Source: Pseudomonas fluorescens
Lineage (GTDB): Bacteria; Pseudomonadota; Gammaproteobacteria; Pseudomonadales; Pseudomonadaceae
DNA length: 64,000 nt
Direction: 5' to 3'
NCBI RefSeq assembly: GCF_000967965.1
Contig: NZ_LACC01000003.1
Span: forward strand, 1 to 64,000
Both the position numbers and the translations under genes were made by a program. Shown here piece after piece: positions 55,208 to 64,000 of the stretch. Position 1 is the stretch's first letter; each line of letters begins with the position of its first letter. The notes beneath the pieces are model-generated. The model was given only the letters and a program-made list of their open reading frames with translations, did no database searches and was not told where the DNA came from.

Positions 55208-55668
55208 AACCGTCCCTTCAATTCGATCACCAGCAAATCGCTGGCGTGCTCGATCAGGTCGAGCACCTGCTCGAAGCCTTGCTCGCCGTCGTAGTACGGA
55301 TCCGGCACTTCATCGACCGGCGACTGGTAGCGACGCAGGAACAGGTCGAGTTCGGCCTTGCCCTTGGCCGGTTGCAAGGCCTTGAGGTTGCGCAGGTTGC
55401 TGTTGTCCATCGCCAGGATCAGGTCGTAGGTGGCGAAATCGGCACGGCTGACTTGCTGGGCGCGCTGGGTGGACAAGTCATAACCGCGCAGCTTCGCCGC
55501 GGCCTGACTGCGCTTGTCCGGCGCCTTGCCGACATGCCAGTCGCCGGTGCCGGCGGAGGCCACTTCAACCTGATCGGCCAAGCCGGCCTCGCGCAGCTTA
55601 TGCCGCAGCACGCCTTCGGCCGTGGGTGACCGGCAGATGTTGCCCAGGCAGACAAACAGAACCCGCAT
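55204..55668 (-). CDS. Low-molecular-weight protein-tyrosine phosphatase
   Basis: A 154-residue phosphatase with the P-loop VCLGNICRSPTAEG near the N-terminus (C-x5-R-S) and the general-acid motif DPYYDGEQGFEQV. Bacterial members dephosphorylate envelope tyrosine kinases. The ATG at 55668 overlaps the kdsB stop by 1 bp with GGAGG upstream; overlaps murB by 4 bp. Confidence 0.93.
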   Translation of the reverse strand: MRVLFVCLGNICRSPTAEGVLRHKLREAGLADQVEVASAGTGDWHVGKAPDKRSQAAAKLRGYDLSTQRAQQVSRADFATYDLILAMDNSNLRNLKALQPAKGKAELDLFLRRYQSPVDEVPDPYYDGEQGFEQVLDLIEHASDLLVIELKGRL

Positions 55669-56432
55669 CACGCCTCCAGCAGGCGACGAACGCGCTCAAG
55701 GTCTTCAACGGTATCGACACCGGCTGGCGGCGCGATCAGAGCGTCGGCGACGTGGATTCGCACGCCGTGCCACAGGGCACGCAGCTGCTCCAGGCACTCG
55801 GTGTTTTCCAGCCAGCATGGGCCCCAGCTGACGAAATCCTGCAGGAAACCGGCGCGGTAGGCATAGATGCCGATATGGCGGCGATACGGCACACCTTCCG
55901 GTAACTGCTCAGGGTTCACGGCAAATGCATCCCGCGCCCAAGGCAAGGTGGAACGGCTGAACGTCAGCGCCAGGCCATTGAGGTCGCTGACGACCTTGAC
56001 CACGTTGGGATTGAACAGGGTGCCCGCGTCTTCGATCGGCTCGGCCAGGGTGGCCATGCGCGCTTCGGCGTGGGCCGCCAGGTTGGCGGCGACCTGATCG
56101 ATCACGCTCGGCGGGATCAGCGGTTCGTCGCCCTGGACGTTGACCACGATGGCGTCGGGCGCCAGGCCCAGCTTCATCGCGACTTCGGCCAAGCGATCGG
56201 TGCCGGAGTTGTGATCTTCACGGGTCAACACCACTTCGGCACCAAAGCCTTTGCAGGCCTCGACGATGCGCGCGTCGTCGGTGGCCACCACCACCCGCTC
56301 GGCGCTGCTTTTGCTCGCCTGTTCCCAGACGTGCTGGATCATCGGTTTGCCGGCGATCAGCAGCATCGGCTTGCCCGGCAGGCGGGTGGAGGCGTAACGC
56401 GATGGAATGACGACGGTAAAGGCTGTGGTCAT
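55668..56432 (-). CDS. kdsB: 3-deoxy-manno-octulosonate cytidylyltransferase
   Basis: A 254-residue CMP-Kdo synthetase activating Kdo for lipopolysaccharide core synthesis. Motifs [24 protein letters not shown] and [12 protein letters not shown]. It overlaps both neighbours (trm112 by 4 bp, phosphatase by 1 bp), so it is translated as part of the tight operon. Confidence 0.97.
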   Translation of the reverse strand: MTTAFTVVIPSRYASTRLPGKPMLLIAGKPMIQHVWEQASKSSAERVVVATDDARIVEACKGFGAEVVLTREDHNSGTDRLAEVAMKLGLAPDAIVVNVQGDEPLIPPSVIDQVAANLAAHAEARMATLAEPIEDAGTLFNPNVVKVVSDLNGLALTFSRSTLPWARDAFAVNPEQLPEGVPYRRHIGIYAYRAGFLQDFVSWGPCWLENTECLEQLRALWHGVRIHVADALIAPPAGVDTVEDLERVRRLLEA

Positions 56433-56614
56433 TTATCCAGGCGCTCGTCGGTGGTCAGGGTGCGCGCTTCGGATTCGAGCATCACCGGGATGCCATCGCG
56501 AATCGGGTAGGCCAGGCCTGCGCCCTTGCTGATCAGCTCGGTCTTGTCGGCGCTGAGCTTGAGCGGGCCTTTGCAGACCGGGCAAGCGAGGATATCGAGC
56601 AATTTGGTGTCCAT
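56429..56614 (-). CDS. Trm112 family protein
   Basis: A 61-residue zinc-ribbon-like protein, starting [20 protein letters not shown]. The ATG at 56614 has AGGGA 6 nt upstream; an ATG two codons earlier would overlap the ribosome site. It is always between lpxK and kdsB in this genus. Possible activator of methyltransferases by family analogy. Confidence 0.92.
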   Translation of the reverse strand: MDTKLLDILACPVCKGPLKLSADKTELISKGAGLAYPIRDGIPVMLESEARTLTTDERLDK

Positions 56615-56638
56615 GAGCATTCCCTGGAAAAAACGGAG

Positions 56639-57649
56639 TTAAGGCAACAAACGATCCGGCAGCAGGCGCATCAGCTGTGTGTCGAACCAGGCCACGAAGG
56701 CCGGCGACGGCACGGCATCGACCGCCAGGTACCACCAGTCGGCGGCGGCAAAGGCACGGCATTTCACCGCGTCCTTTTCCGTCATCACCAACGGCAATGA
56801 CGGCGTGAAATTCAACACCTCCACGCTGTATTCGGCGTGGTCGGCAAACGCATGTGGAACCGGCTGCCAGTGTAGCGTTTCGAGGGCCTTGAAGAAACGT
56901 TGCGGATTGCCGATGCCGGCCACCGCGTGCACAGCCTGGCCTGCGCCGAAGTGGTCAAGGGGACGTCGTTCGCCGCTGCGCAGGTTGACCAGCGCGGTGG
57001 GGCGCAATTGAAAGGCAAATCCATCATCGCGGTCAGCCACGGCACCGTTGTAGAGCACCGCGTCGACGCTTTGCAGGCGCTCGGCCGGCTCACGCAATGG
57101 CCCGGCGGGCAGGCATCGACGGTTTCCCAGGCCGCGGGCGGCGTCGATCAGCACCAGTTCCAGGTCACGGGCCAGGCGGTAGTGCTGCATGCCGTCGTCG
57201 GACAGGATCAGGTCCAGCGGCTCACTGGCCAGCAAGGCTTTGACGGCATTGCTGCGATTGGGGTCGATCATCAGCGGCACGCCCGTACGCTGGACGATCA
57301 GCAACGGCTCGTCACCGGCGACGTCGGCACCCTGCTCGGCCTCGACCCGCCACGGCAACTGCGGCGGTTTGGCGCCGTAGCCACGACTGACCACGCCGAC
57401 GCGCAGGCCGCTGCGCTGGCAGTGTTCGATCATCCATAGAATCAGCGGCGTCTTGCCAGTGCCACCCACGGTGATGTTGCCGACCACGATCAGCGGCACC
57501 GGTGGTTGATAGATCTCGCCCTCACCCGCCAGAAAGCGCTTGCGCTTATTCATGACCACGCGCCGGTACAGCCATTCCAATGGCCGCAACAGCTTCAGGG
57601 CCGGATGACCTGCGTACCACGCGGCGAGCAATCGATCGGACATGGCCAT
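56639..57649 (-). CDS. lpxK: Tetraacyldisaccharide 4'-kinase
   Basis: A 336-residue inner-membrane kinase of lipid A synthesis. P-loop [18 protein letters not shown] at about residues 57-74, with the DDGMQH motif [16 protein letters not shown]. It overlaps exbD by 1 bp. Confidence 0.96.
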   Translation of the reverse strand: MAMSDRLLAAWYAGHPALKLLRPLEWLYRRVVMNKRKRFLAGEGEIYQPPVPLIVVGNITVGGTGKTPLILWMIEHCQRSGLRVGVVSRGYGAKPPQLPWRVEAEQGADVAGDEPLLIVQRTGVPLMIDPNRSNAVKALLASEPLDLILSDDGMQHYRLARDLELVLIDAARGLGNRRCLPAGPLREPAERLQSVDAVLYNGAVADRDDGFAFQLRPTALVNLRSGERRPLDHFGAGQAVHAVAGIGNPQRFFKALETLHWQPVPHAFADHAEYSVEVLNFTPSLPLVMTEKDAVKCRAFAAADWWYLAVDAVPSPAFVAWFDTQLMRLLPDRLLP

Positions 57650-58077
57650 CAGGGCGCCGGGGGCGCCGCCTCGATGGTGGTCATGCGCAAATGACTGAAG
57701 CCGAGTTTGCCGGCCGCATCCATGGCAGTCACCACGGACTGATGCTGAGTCTTGCCATCAGCGCTGATGGACAGCGGTCGGTTGGTGTCGCCGTTGGCTT
57801 CTTTTTGCAGCGCGTCCATCAGCGAAGCCAGGTCGCTTTTCGGCAAAATCTGGTTGTTCACCGAAAACACGCCGTCGGCACTGATGGCGATGTCCAAAGG
57901 TTTGCTCTGATCGTCGGCCGGCGTGCCGCTGACGGCTTCCGGCAGATCGACTCGCAACTGGGTTTCACGGGTGAAGGTGGTGGTCACGACAAAAAACAGC
58001 AGCAGGATGAACACCACGTCGATCAGCGACGCGAGGTTGATGTCCACCGTTTCCCGTGGTTTGCGGCGGAATTTCAC
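57649..58077 (-). CDS. exbD: Biopolymer transport protein ExbD
   Basis: A 142-residue protein with one N-terminal transmembrane helix (about 15-35; [18 protein letters not shown], with the proton-carrying Asp) and a periplasmic domain. With ExbB it forms a proton-driven motor for TonB-type systems. No tonB lies beside it, so it may serve TonB elsewhere or another function. Overlaps exbB by 4 bp. Confidence 0.93.
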   Translation of the reverse strand: MKFRRKPRETVDINLASLIDVVFILLLFFVVTTTFTRETQLRVDLPEAVSGTPADDQSKPLDIAISADGVFSVNNQILPKSDLASLMDALQKEANGDTNRPLSISADGKTQHQSVVTAMDAAGKLGFSHLRMTTIEAAPPAP

Positions 58078-58709
58078 GCTTTGCTCCCGGTCAGGTCCAC
58101 ATCGCGATCGCCCTGCACCACTTCGACCAGCTTGATCGCTTCCTGCTCCATGCCCACCACCAGCTCATCGATCCGGCGTTGCAGGAAACGGTGGAAGAAC
58201 ACCGAAGGGATACCCACCATCAGGCCCGCAGCCGTGGTGATCAGGGCCTTGGAAATACCACCGGCCAGTACCGAGGCGTTGGTGGTCATGCCATTGCCTG
58301 TGAACGCACTGAAAATATCGATCATGCCCAGCACCGTACCCAGCAGGCCCAGCAACGGCGCCATGGCGGCGATGGTGCCTAGGGCGGCGACGTAGCGTTC
58401 GAGCTCATGGATAACCCGCTGTGCGGCCTCTTCGATGCACTCCTTCATGATCTCGCGACCATGCTTGGAGTTGGCCAGGCCGGCCGCCAGGATCTCGCCC
58501 AACGGGGAGTTGGCGCGCAGTTCCTTGAGTTTTTCCTTATTGAGCTGTTTGTCCTTGATCCAGACCCAGACCTGCCCGAGCAAGTGCTCCGGGGTCACGC
58601 GGCTGGCCCGCAGGGTCCACAGACGCTCGGCAACGATCGCCATGGCCGCGATGGAACTCAAAATGATCGGCAGCATCATCCAGCCGCCGGATTTGACCAA
58701 TTCCCACAC
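58074..58709 (-). CDS. exbB: MotA/TolQ/ExbB proton channel family protein
   Basis: A 211-residue protein with three membrane helices (about 10-30, 115-135 and 155-180; MAPLLGLLGTVLGMIDIF). I chose the GTG at 58709 (Val read as Met, MWELVKSGGW) because GGGGG lies 8 nt upstream and the membrane domain starts there; the longer frame adds 52 residues overlapping comEC. Upstream gene of exbD. Confidence 0.93.
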   Translation of the reverse strand: MWELVKSGGWMMLPIILSSIAAMAIVAERLWTLRASRVTPEHLLGQVWVWIKDKQLNKEKLKELRANSPLGEILAAGLANSKHGREIMKECIEEAAQRVIHELERYVAALGTIAAMAPLLGLLGTVLGMIDIFSAFTGNGMTTNASVLAGGISKALITTAAGLMVGIPSVFFHRFLQRRIDELVVGMEQEAIKLVEVVQGDRDVDLTGSKA

Positions 58710-58807
58710 AGTGACAGCCCCCTCGAAAAAGTGCGCCACTCTAACATAGGGGGTGCAAGCACCGAAGACCGTGATGTCGCATCCGGTCGGGCTTTGATAA
58801 TGCTCGG

Positions 58808-61042
58808 TTATGGGCTCAAGGGTGGCGGATCGCGCCAGAAACGCCGCTCCTGGCGCATTGACCACGGTGGCTCGAAGCGTCCCAGTTGCAGACGAATGGC
58901 TCCGTGTTCGACGCTGTCGTAGATCGCCATTCCACGTTTTTGATAACGCGCAATGACCGTCGCATGCGGATGGCCAAACGAATTGCCCTGCCCGCGGGAG
59001 ATCAGCGCCCCTTTAGGTTGCAGGACATCCAGCAGGGCCATGGACGACGAACTGCGACTGCCGTGGTGTGGCGCCTGCAGCCAATCGGTGGGCACGGCCA
59101 GCGGACTGTCCAGCAAGGCCCTCTCGGCGGCGACATCAATGTCGCCACTCAACAGCAACCGCTCACCACTGGCCTCGATCAGCAGGACACAGGAGTTCTG
59201 GTTACTGTCGCCGGCCAATGGCCAGTGCCAAAGTTGGAAATCGACTTCATCCCAGGTCCATTGCCGACCGCTCTCACACTTCTCGGCCTGCAACTCCATA
59301 GGCAAGTCTGACGGCTCACCACTGACCACCTGTTCCACCGGCAAGCCCTTGGCAATCGCCCGGGCACCGCCGGCATGATCGGCGTGGGCGTGGCTGATCA
59401 GCATCAGGTCGAGCCCCTTCACCCCCAGTTTGCGCAATGCCGGCAGCACTACCCGCTCCCCTTGGTCGAGTTCACCGAAACGCGGTCCGGCGTCATACAG
59501 CAACGTGTGATGCCGAGTGCGCACCAGGATCGCCAAGCCCTGCCCCACATCCAGTTGCCAGACTTCGGCCATGCCCTCCTGCAACATCGGCCTGGGCGAA
59601 AAAACCAACATCAACAGCATGGGCCACCCCAACGGGCGCATCGGCAAGCCTCGCGGCAGTAATAGCAAAAAAGCACCAATGGCACCGATTACCCAGGCCC
59701 ATAGCGGGACTGCCGCGGGCACCCACGCGGGAATCTGGCCGGAGACGACCCCCAGCCCCCTGAACCACCATTCGATCAGGCCGCCCGCCAGCCACAGCAA
59801 TTTTTCACCCAGGTAAGGCACCGGCAGCAACAGTGTCCCGAGCAACGCCGGTGGCAGGACCACCAGACTGATCCAGGGCACCGCGAACAAATTGGCCAGT
59901 GGCCCGCTGAGACTGATTGGTAACCCCAGTGCCAGTAACAACGGGCACAGTCCGATTGCAATCAGCCACTGGGCACGGGTCCAGGTCTGCCACCAACGCC
60001 AAGGCCCCAATCGTCCGCCGAAGGTCAATATCAAGACTGCCACGGCCGCGAAAGACAGCCAGAAACCAGGCTGAAGACTCGCCAGCGGCTCCAGCAGCAA
60101 AATGCCGTCGAGTGCCAACAACAGTGGCCACCATGCACCAAGATGACGGAACCGCAGACGCCACAACAACACCATTGCAATCATCAGGCAGGCCCGCCGC
60201 ACCGGCACCTCGAAACCGGCCAGCATCCCGTAACCGAGTGCAGCGGCGAATGCCAGGCCACACGCCCAGGGCAACCATGGTAGACGGCTCGGCCATAACC
60301 CAAAGCGGGCCAGGCCGGCGATCAGCAGATACACGACGCCCGCCAATAATCCGATGTGCTGCCCGGAAATCACCAACAGATGCACCGTGCCGGTGTCCTG
60401 CAATACCTGCCAGTCTTCACGACTCAGCCCGGCGCCGTCCCCGAGTACCAACGCCGTCAACGCGCCGCTTCGCCCTTGGGCATCCACCGCCAGCAAACGC
60501 TGACGGATTACATCGCGCCAAGCCCATCGGGCTGGCGCAAGGCGCTCGCCCTGCTTGACCGTCCCGGTCGCGCCAATGCGTTGTGCCAGCAACCAGGCCT
60601 GGTAATCGAAGGCCTGCGGATTGAGGAGCCCGACCGGGCGCTTCAACTTGACCGCCAGGCGCCAGCGTTCACCACTGTTCACCGGCGGCCCGCCATACCA
60701 GGCCAAACGCATTTGCCGCGGCAGCCGGGTACGTCGGGACTGTATGTCGGTCAATTCGAATCGCACGACACCGTCGTCATGCCGGGGCAAGCCCGTGACC
60801 CGCCCTTCGACCCAGCGGGTTTCTCCGTCCAGCGCCGGCGGCAACCGGTCATCCAGCGCCCACTGCGCATTCACGCAGGCCCAACTCAAGCCGAACAGGT
60901 AAAACGCCACCGGATAGGTCCTGAACGGCAGCAACATCAAACCCGCCACCGGCATCGCCAGCCACAACCAGACCGGCGGTAATGCCGGTAAAAAACGCAA
61001 GGTCAACAGACCCAACGCCAGCGCCATCATCCCTGTGCGCAT
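58808..61042 (-). CDS. comEC: ComEC/Rec2 family DNA internalization protein
   Basis: A 744-residue inner-membrane protein. It has an N-terminal hydrophobic DUF4131-type region, a competence domain with about ten membrane helices (HLLVISGQHIGLLAG is the conserved motif), and a C-terminal metallo-beta-lactamase-like domain with HAHADHAGG. ComEC moves single-stranded DNA through the membrane. The ATG at 61042 has AAGGA 7 nt upstream. It is conserved beside exbBD in pseudomonads, even in strains not known to be competent. Confidence 0.93.
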   Translation of the reverse strand: MRTGMMALALGLLTLRFLPALPPVWLWLAMPVAGLMLLPFRTYPVAFYLFGLSWACVNAQWALDDRLPPALDGETRWVEGRVTGLPRHDDGVVRFELTDIQSRRTRLPRQMRLAWYGGPPVNSGERWRLAVKLKRPVGLLNPQAFDYQAWLLAQRIGATGTVKQGERLAPARWAWRDVIRQRLLAVDAQGRSGALTALVLGDGAGLSREDWQVLQDTGTVHLLVISGQHIGLLAGVVYLLIAGLARFGLWPSRLPWLPWACGLAFAAALGYGMLAGFEVPVRRACLMIAMVLLWRLRFRHLGAWWPLLLALDGILLLEPLASLQPGFWLSFAAVAVLILTFGGRLGPWRWWQTWTRAQWLIAIGLCPLLLALGLPISLSGPLANLFAVPWISLVVLPPALLGTLLLPVPYLGEKLLWLAGGLIEWWFRGLGVVSGQIPAWVPAAVPLWAWVIGAIGAFLLLLPRGLPMRPLGWPMLLMLVFSPRPMLQEGMAEVWQLDVGQGLAILVRTRHHTLLYDAGPRFGELDQGERVVLPALRKLGVKGLDLMLISHAHADHAGGARAIAKGLPVEQVVSGEPSDLPMELQAEKCESGRQWTWDEVDFQLWHWPLAGDSNQNSCVLLIEASGERLLLSGDIDVAAERALLDSPLAVPTDWLQAPHHGSRSSSSMALLDVLQPKGALISRGQGNSFGHPHATVIARYQKRGMAIYDSVEHGAIRLQLGRFEPPWSMRQERRFWRDPPPLSP

Positions 61043-61176
61043 AAGCCCGTCCTTGAGAGTACCCTCAAGGCTTAGCCCGCCCTTCGCCTGGGCGTCGTCA
61101 ATAATTGTCACAAAGTCTGAATGGGCAGTTCATAGAATCCAGACATACTTGCCGCCTTGACCGACCGAGAAGCCTT

Positions 61177-61692
61177 ATGCCCCGGCGCTTATTCAAACGT
61201 TACATGCCAGATCCGATGAGCATCAGGGATCACAAATCCTTACGCTTTCTCGGCACGCTGTTGCATGACCCGAACCTGTGGCACCTCAACCGCCACTCCG
61301 TTGCCCGCGCCATGGCGGTGGGCTTGTTCGCCGCGTTCCTGCCGATCCCGCTGCAGATGCTGCTGGCGGCAATCCTCGCCATCATCGTGCGCGGCAACAT
61401 GCCGATTGCCGTGAGCCTGGTCTGGCTGACCAACCCGATCACCATGCCCGCCGTGTTCTTCTGCACCTATCAGGCCGGAGCCTGGCTGATGGACGTTCCC
61501 GCCCGGCAGTTGCCGGACTCACTGACCTGGGAATGGATCAGGGGTGAGATCTCGACCTTGTGGCAACCGTTTCTGCTGGGCTCGGTGGTAACGGGGCTGG
61601 CACTCGGTGCGCTGGCCTACTTCCTGGTGATGATGTATTGGCGCTGGTGGGTGGCCAGGCAATGGAAGCGGCGCAAGAAGAGCCGGATGTGA
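61177..61692 (+). CDS. DUF2062 domain-containing membrane protein
   Basis: A 171-residue protein with two or three hydrophobic segments (about 40-75 and 130-155), with ARAMAVGLFAAFLPIPLQMLLA typical of DUF2062. Function unknown. The ATG at 61177 gives the family start MPRRLFKRYMP. Divergent from comEC and followed by a terminator. Confidence 0.88.
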   Translation: MPRRLFKRYMPDPMSIRDHKSLRFLGTLLHDPNLWHLNRHSVARAMAVGLFAAFLPIPLQMLLAAILAIIVRGNMPIAVSLVWLTNPITMPAVFFCTYQAGAWLMDVPARQLPDSLTWEWIRGEISTLWQPFLLGSVVTGLALGALAYFLVMMYWRWWVARQWKRRKKSRM

Positions 61693-61700
61693 GAATGCAA

Positions 61701-61732
61701 AACGGCCTCCACTTGGGAGGCCGTTTTTTTCG
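61701..61732 (+). terminator. Terminator of the DUF2062 gene
   Basis: Ten-bp perfect stem AACGGCCTCC (61701-61710 with 61716-61725), 5-nt loop and seven T residues, 8 bp after the stop. Confidence 0.92.
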
Positions 61733-61746
61733 GTGTCTGGGCTGAC

Positions 61747-61773
61747 GCCATCGCTGGCAAGCCAGCTCCTACA
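61747..61773. repeat. Single REP element
   Basis: GCCATCGCTGGCAAGCCAGC plus CTCCTACA, a lone REP between the DUF2062 terminator and the stop of the ABC permease gene. Confidence 0.8.
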
Positions 61774-61788
61774 AAGGTTTGCTGCGGG

Positions 61789-62568
61789 TCAGGTACGCAT
61801 CCCACGCCCGCTGACCAGCAACCGCGCACTACCGAGATACAGCACTGCGGTCGCGACCAGCATGAAGGCGATGGCCACGCTGATGCGGATATCCGATACC
61901 CCGAGGATGCCGTAACGGAACGCGTTGACCATGTGCAGCACCGGGTTGGCCAGGGACACGGTCTGCCAGAACGGCGGCAGCAAGGTGATCGAGTAGAAGA
62001 CCCCGCCCAGGTAGGTCAGTGGCGTCAGCACGAAAGTCGGAATAATCGAAATGTCATCGAAGTTGCGCGCAAACACGGCGTTGATGAAGCCCAGCAGCGA
62101 GAAGATCGTTGCGGTCAGCACCACCACCAGAATGGTCACGCCCAGGTGATGCACCTGCAAGTGAGTGAAGAACAGCGACAGCAGGGTCACGATGATCCCC
62201 ACCATCAACCCGCGCAGCACACCGCCCAGGGTGTAGCCGATCAGAATGGTGTGCGGCGACAGCGGCGAGACCATCAGTTCTTCGATGGAACGCTGGAACT
62301 TGCTGCCGAAGAAGCTCGACACCACGTTGCCGTAGGAGTTGGTGATCACCGACATCATGATCAGCCCCGGCACGATGTACTCCATATAAGTGAAGCCACC
62401 CATGTCGCCGATCTGCCGACCGATCAGATTACCGAAGATCACGAAGTACAGGACCATGGTGATGGCCGGCGGCAGCAAGGTCTGCGGCCAGATCCGGGTG
62501 AAGCGCCGGACTTCACGGTAAACGATGGTGTTGAGGGCAACAAGGTTGGGGCGCAGCTCGGAACTCAT
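61789..62568 (-). CDS. ABC-2 type transporter permease (YadH-like)
   Basis: A 259-residue permease with about six membrane segments and the conserved YMEYIVPGLIMMSVITNSYGNV motif. Family members export lipids, polysaccharide or drugs. The ATG at 62568 gives the usual start MSSELRPNLVALNT. It overlaps the ATPase gene by 4 bp, so the two form a transporter operon. Confidence 0.92.
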   Translation of the reverse strand: MSSELRPNLVALNTIVYREVRRFTRIWPQTLLPPAITMVLYFVIFGNLIGRQIGDMGGFTYMEYIVPGLIMMSVITNSYGNVVSSFFGSKFQRSIEELMVSPLSPHTILIGYTLGGVLRGLMVGIIVTLLSLFFTHLQVHHLGVTILVVVLTATIFSLLGFINAVFARNFDDISIIPTFVLTPLTYLGGVFYSITLLPPFWQTVSLANPVLHMVNAFRYGILGVSDIRISVAIAFMLVATAVLYLGSARLLVSGRGMRT

Positions 62569-63497
62569 ACCGCCACCTTCGACAGATTTTTCTCCACCAG
62601 GGACACGAACAACTCCTCGAGGCGATTGGTTTTGTTGCGCAGGCTCAGCACTTCGATGTTCTGCTGCGCCAACTGGGTGAACAGCGCGGTGATGCCCATG
62701 GACTTCTCCACCTGGACTTCCAGGGTGTGGCTGTCGATCAGCCGGGACGGGTAGCCGAGCAACTGTGGCGCCACTTGCAACGTGTTCTTCATATCCAGCA
62801 GGAACGTTTCCACATGCAATTGGCCGAGCAACTGCTTCATGCTGGTGTTCTCGACAATGGTGCCGTGATCGATGATGCCGATGTTGCGGCACAACTGCTC
62901 AGCCTCCTCCAGGTAGTGGGTGGTGAGGATGATGGTGATGCCTTTCTGGTTCAGCTCGGTGAGGAAGCTCCACATCGAGCGACGCAGTTCGATGTCCACC
63001 CCGGCAGTCGGTTCGTCGAGGATCAGCAGGCGCGGTTCATGTACCAGCGCGCGGGCGATCATCAGGCGACGCTTCATGCCGCCGGACAGCGAGCGCGACG
63101 GCACGTCCTTCTTGTCCCACAGGCCGAGCTGGGTCAGGTACTGTTCGGCGCGTTCCTTGGCAATTTTCGCCGGGATGCCGTAGTAGCCGGCCTGGGTCAC
63201 GACGATGTCGAAGGTCTTTTCGAACTGGTTGAAGTTGAATTCCTGAGGCACCACGCCGATGGAGCGCTTGAGCTGCGCAGGATTCCTGTCCAGGTCGTGA
63301 CCGAAGATATTCACTGTGCCGCTGGTCTTGTTCACCAGGGTCGAGAGAATGCCGATGGTCGTGGATTTGCCGGCGCCGTTGGGGCCGAGCAAAGCGAAAA
63401 AGTCACCTTCGGCGACATCCAGATCGATACCACTCAAGGCCTGGAAACCGTTGCCGTAGGTTTTGGTTAGCTGCCGGATGGACAGAGCGGAACTCAT
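62565..63497 (-). CDS. ABC transporter ATP-binding protein (YadG-like)
   Basis: A 310-residue ATPase: Walker A GPNGAGKST, signature LSGGMKRRLMIARAL, Walker B LLILDEPTAGVD, and a C-terminal extension. The ATG at 63497 starts the conserved MSSALSIRQLTKTYG. Partner of the permease gene that follows. Confidence 0.94.
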   Translation of the reverse strand: MSSALSIRQLTKTYGNGFQALSGIDLDVAEGDFFALLGPNGAGKSTTIGILSTLVNKTSGTVNIFGHDLDRNPAQLKRSIGVVPQEFNFNQFEKTFDIVVTQAGYYGIPAKIAKERAEQYLTQLGLWDKKDVPSRSLSGGMKRRLMIARALVHEPRLLILDEPTAGVDIELRRSMWSFLTELNQKGITIILTTHYLEEAEQLCRNIGIIDHGTIVENTSMKQLLGQLHVETFLLDMKNTLQVAPQLLGYPSRLIDSHTLEVQVEKSMGITALFTQLAQQNIEVLSLRNKTNRLEELFVSLVEKNLSKVAV

Positions 63498-63629
63498 ATC
63501 TGATTTACGCACCAAGAAGGGAAGAAAGGGGTAAGTATGGGCGGCGGCGAACAATACAACCGCAGCGACCTGGCACAATGGTGCTTGTCGCCGCCACACA
63601 AGTACAGTCAAGCGTGTCGATAGTGAGTA

Positions 63630-64000
63630 TTAAGTCAACGCGGTCATGACCGCCTTTTGATACGCCGGACGCTGTTTCAACCGGGCATACCAGGCTTGCA
63701 GATGAGGTTGCGGCGCACGTTCGATCGGCATCTCGAACCAGGCATAAATGAAACTGCCCAGGGGAATATCACCCATGCCGATCTCGTTTCCGGACAGGTA
63801 GGGCTTGTTCGCCAACGCCTGATCGGCCATCGCCAGCAGCGTGTCGCATTCCTTGATCGCCGCCTTGATGGCGGTCCAGTCCTGCTGGTCTGCCGGGGTA
63901 CGCAGCACACCCCAGAACACAGTACGGAACGGGCCGGCAAAGCTTGAGGTGGTCCAGTCCATCCACTTGTCGGCAGTGGCGCGGGCCTTGAGATTGTTCG
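63630..64000 (-). CDS. Glutathione S-transferase, N-terminal part cut off by the window
   Basis: The C-terminal helical half of a glutathione S-transferase; the minus-strand frame is open through 64000 (NLKARATADKWMDWTTSS), so the thioredoxin-like N-terminal domain lies outside. KPYLSGNEIGMGDIPLGSFIYAWF is the typical helix 6 region. An internal ATG at 63962 is not the true start. Confidence 0.9.
   Translation of the reverse strand, partial: NNLKARATADKWMDWTTSSFAGPFRTVFWGVLRTPADQQDWTAIKAAIKECDTLLAMADQALANKPYLSGNEIGMGDIPLGSFIYAWFEMPIERAPQPHLQAWYARLKQRPAYQKAVMTALT

Overview
The window looks like chromosome of a fluorescent Pseudomonas, probably the P. fluorescens group. Three things point there. 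GC content is high throughout. The gene order yceD-rpmF-plsX-fabD-fabG-acpP-fabF-pabC-mltG-tmk-holB-tatD and rluC/rne/murB/ptp/kdsB/trm112/lpxK/exbD/exbB/comEC is the Pseudomonas order. Intergenic regions carry the REP/REPIN sequences typical of fluorescent pseudomonads. I see no rRNA, tRNA, prophage, transposase or CRISPR array.

Layout. Positions 1-7.9 kb hold mostly leftward envelope and accessory genes: an LTA-synthase-like sulfatase, a START protein, a YkgJ cysteine-cluster protein, a MocR regulator, an OmpA/DUF4398 lipoprotein pair and a solute-binding protein. Positions 7.9-11.9 kb hold the electron-transfer-flavoprotein module: etfBA leftward and etfD rightward, with a PsrA-type operator on the etfD promoter. 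Positions 12-14.2 kb hold an AraC regulator divergent from a zinc alcohol dehydrogenase.

Positions 14.2-28.6 kb form a sugar catabolism region. One part is dgoK-dgoA-dgoD-MFS transporter-IclR. The other is a GntR regulator, an SMP-30 lactonase, an SDR sugar dehydrogenase and an AraFGH-type ABC importer. Together they encode a nearly complete De Ley-Doudoroff route: aldose to lactone to galactonate to KDGal to KDPGal to pyruvate plus glyceraldehyde 3-phosphate. The two parts are separated by unrelated genes, but their promoters are clearly related: about 100 bp including the -35, the -10 and the ribosome-binding site is duplicated in front of dgoK and in front of the SDR gene.

Positions 28.7-32 kb hold DUF1285, a DUF4823 lipoprotein, moaA, a TetR regulator and an sRNA that I assign to RgsA. 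Positions 32-42 kb hold the fatty-acid/cell-envelope operon, in which pilZ is missing from its expected place between holB and tatD. Positions 42-49.4 kb hold maf, sppA, a HAD phosphatase, rluC and rne with a leader of about 640 nt. Positions 49.5-53.9 kb encode a Tat-exported two-subunit molybdenum hydroxylase with XdhC and a MobA-like transferase. Positions 54-61.1 kb return to conserved envelope genes (murB to comEC). The window ends with a DUF2062 protein, a YadGH-type ABC transporter and a truncated glutathione S-transferase.

The most interesting items are the duplicated dgo/SDR promoter with its 55-codon upstream reading frame, the apparent pilZ deletion scar, the operator candidates in the etf and AraC/ADH divergent regions, and several long perfect palindromes. 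All functional statements rest on reading the sequence and remembered family knowledge; no database search was run.
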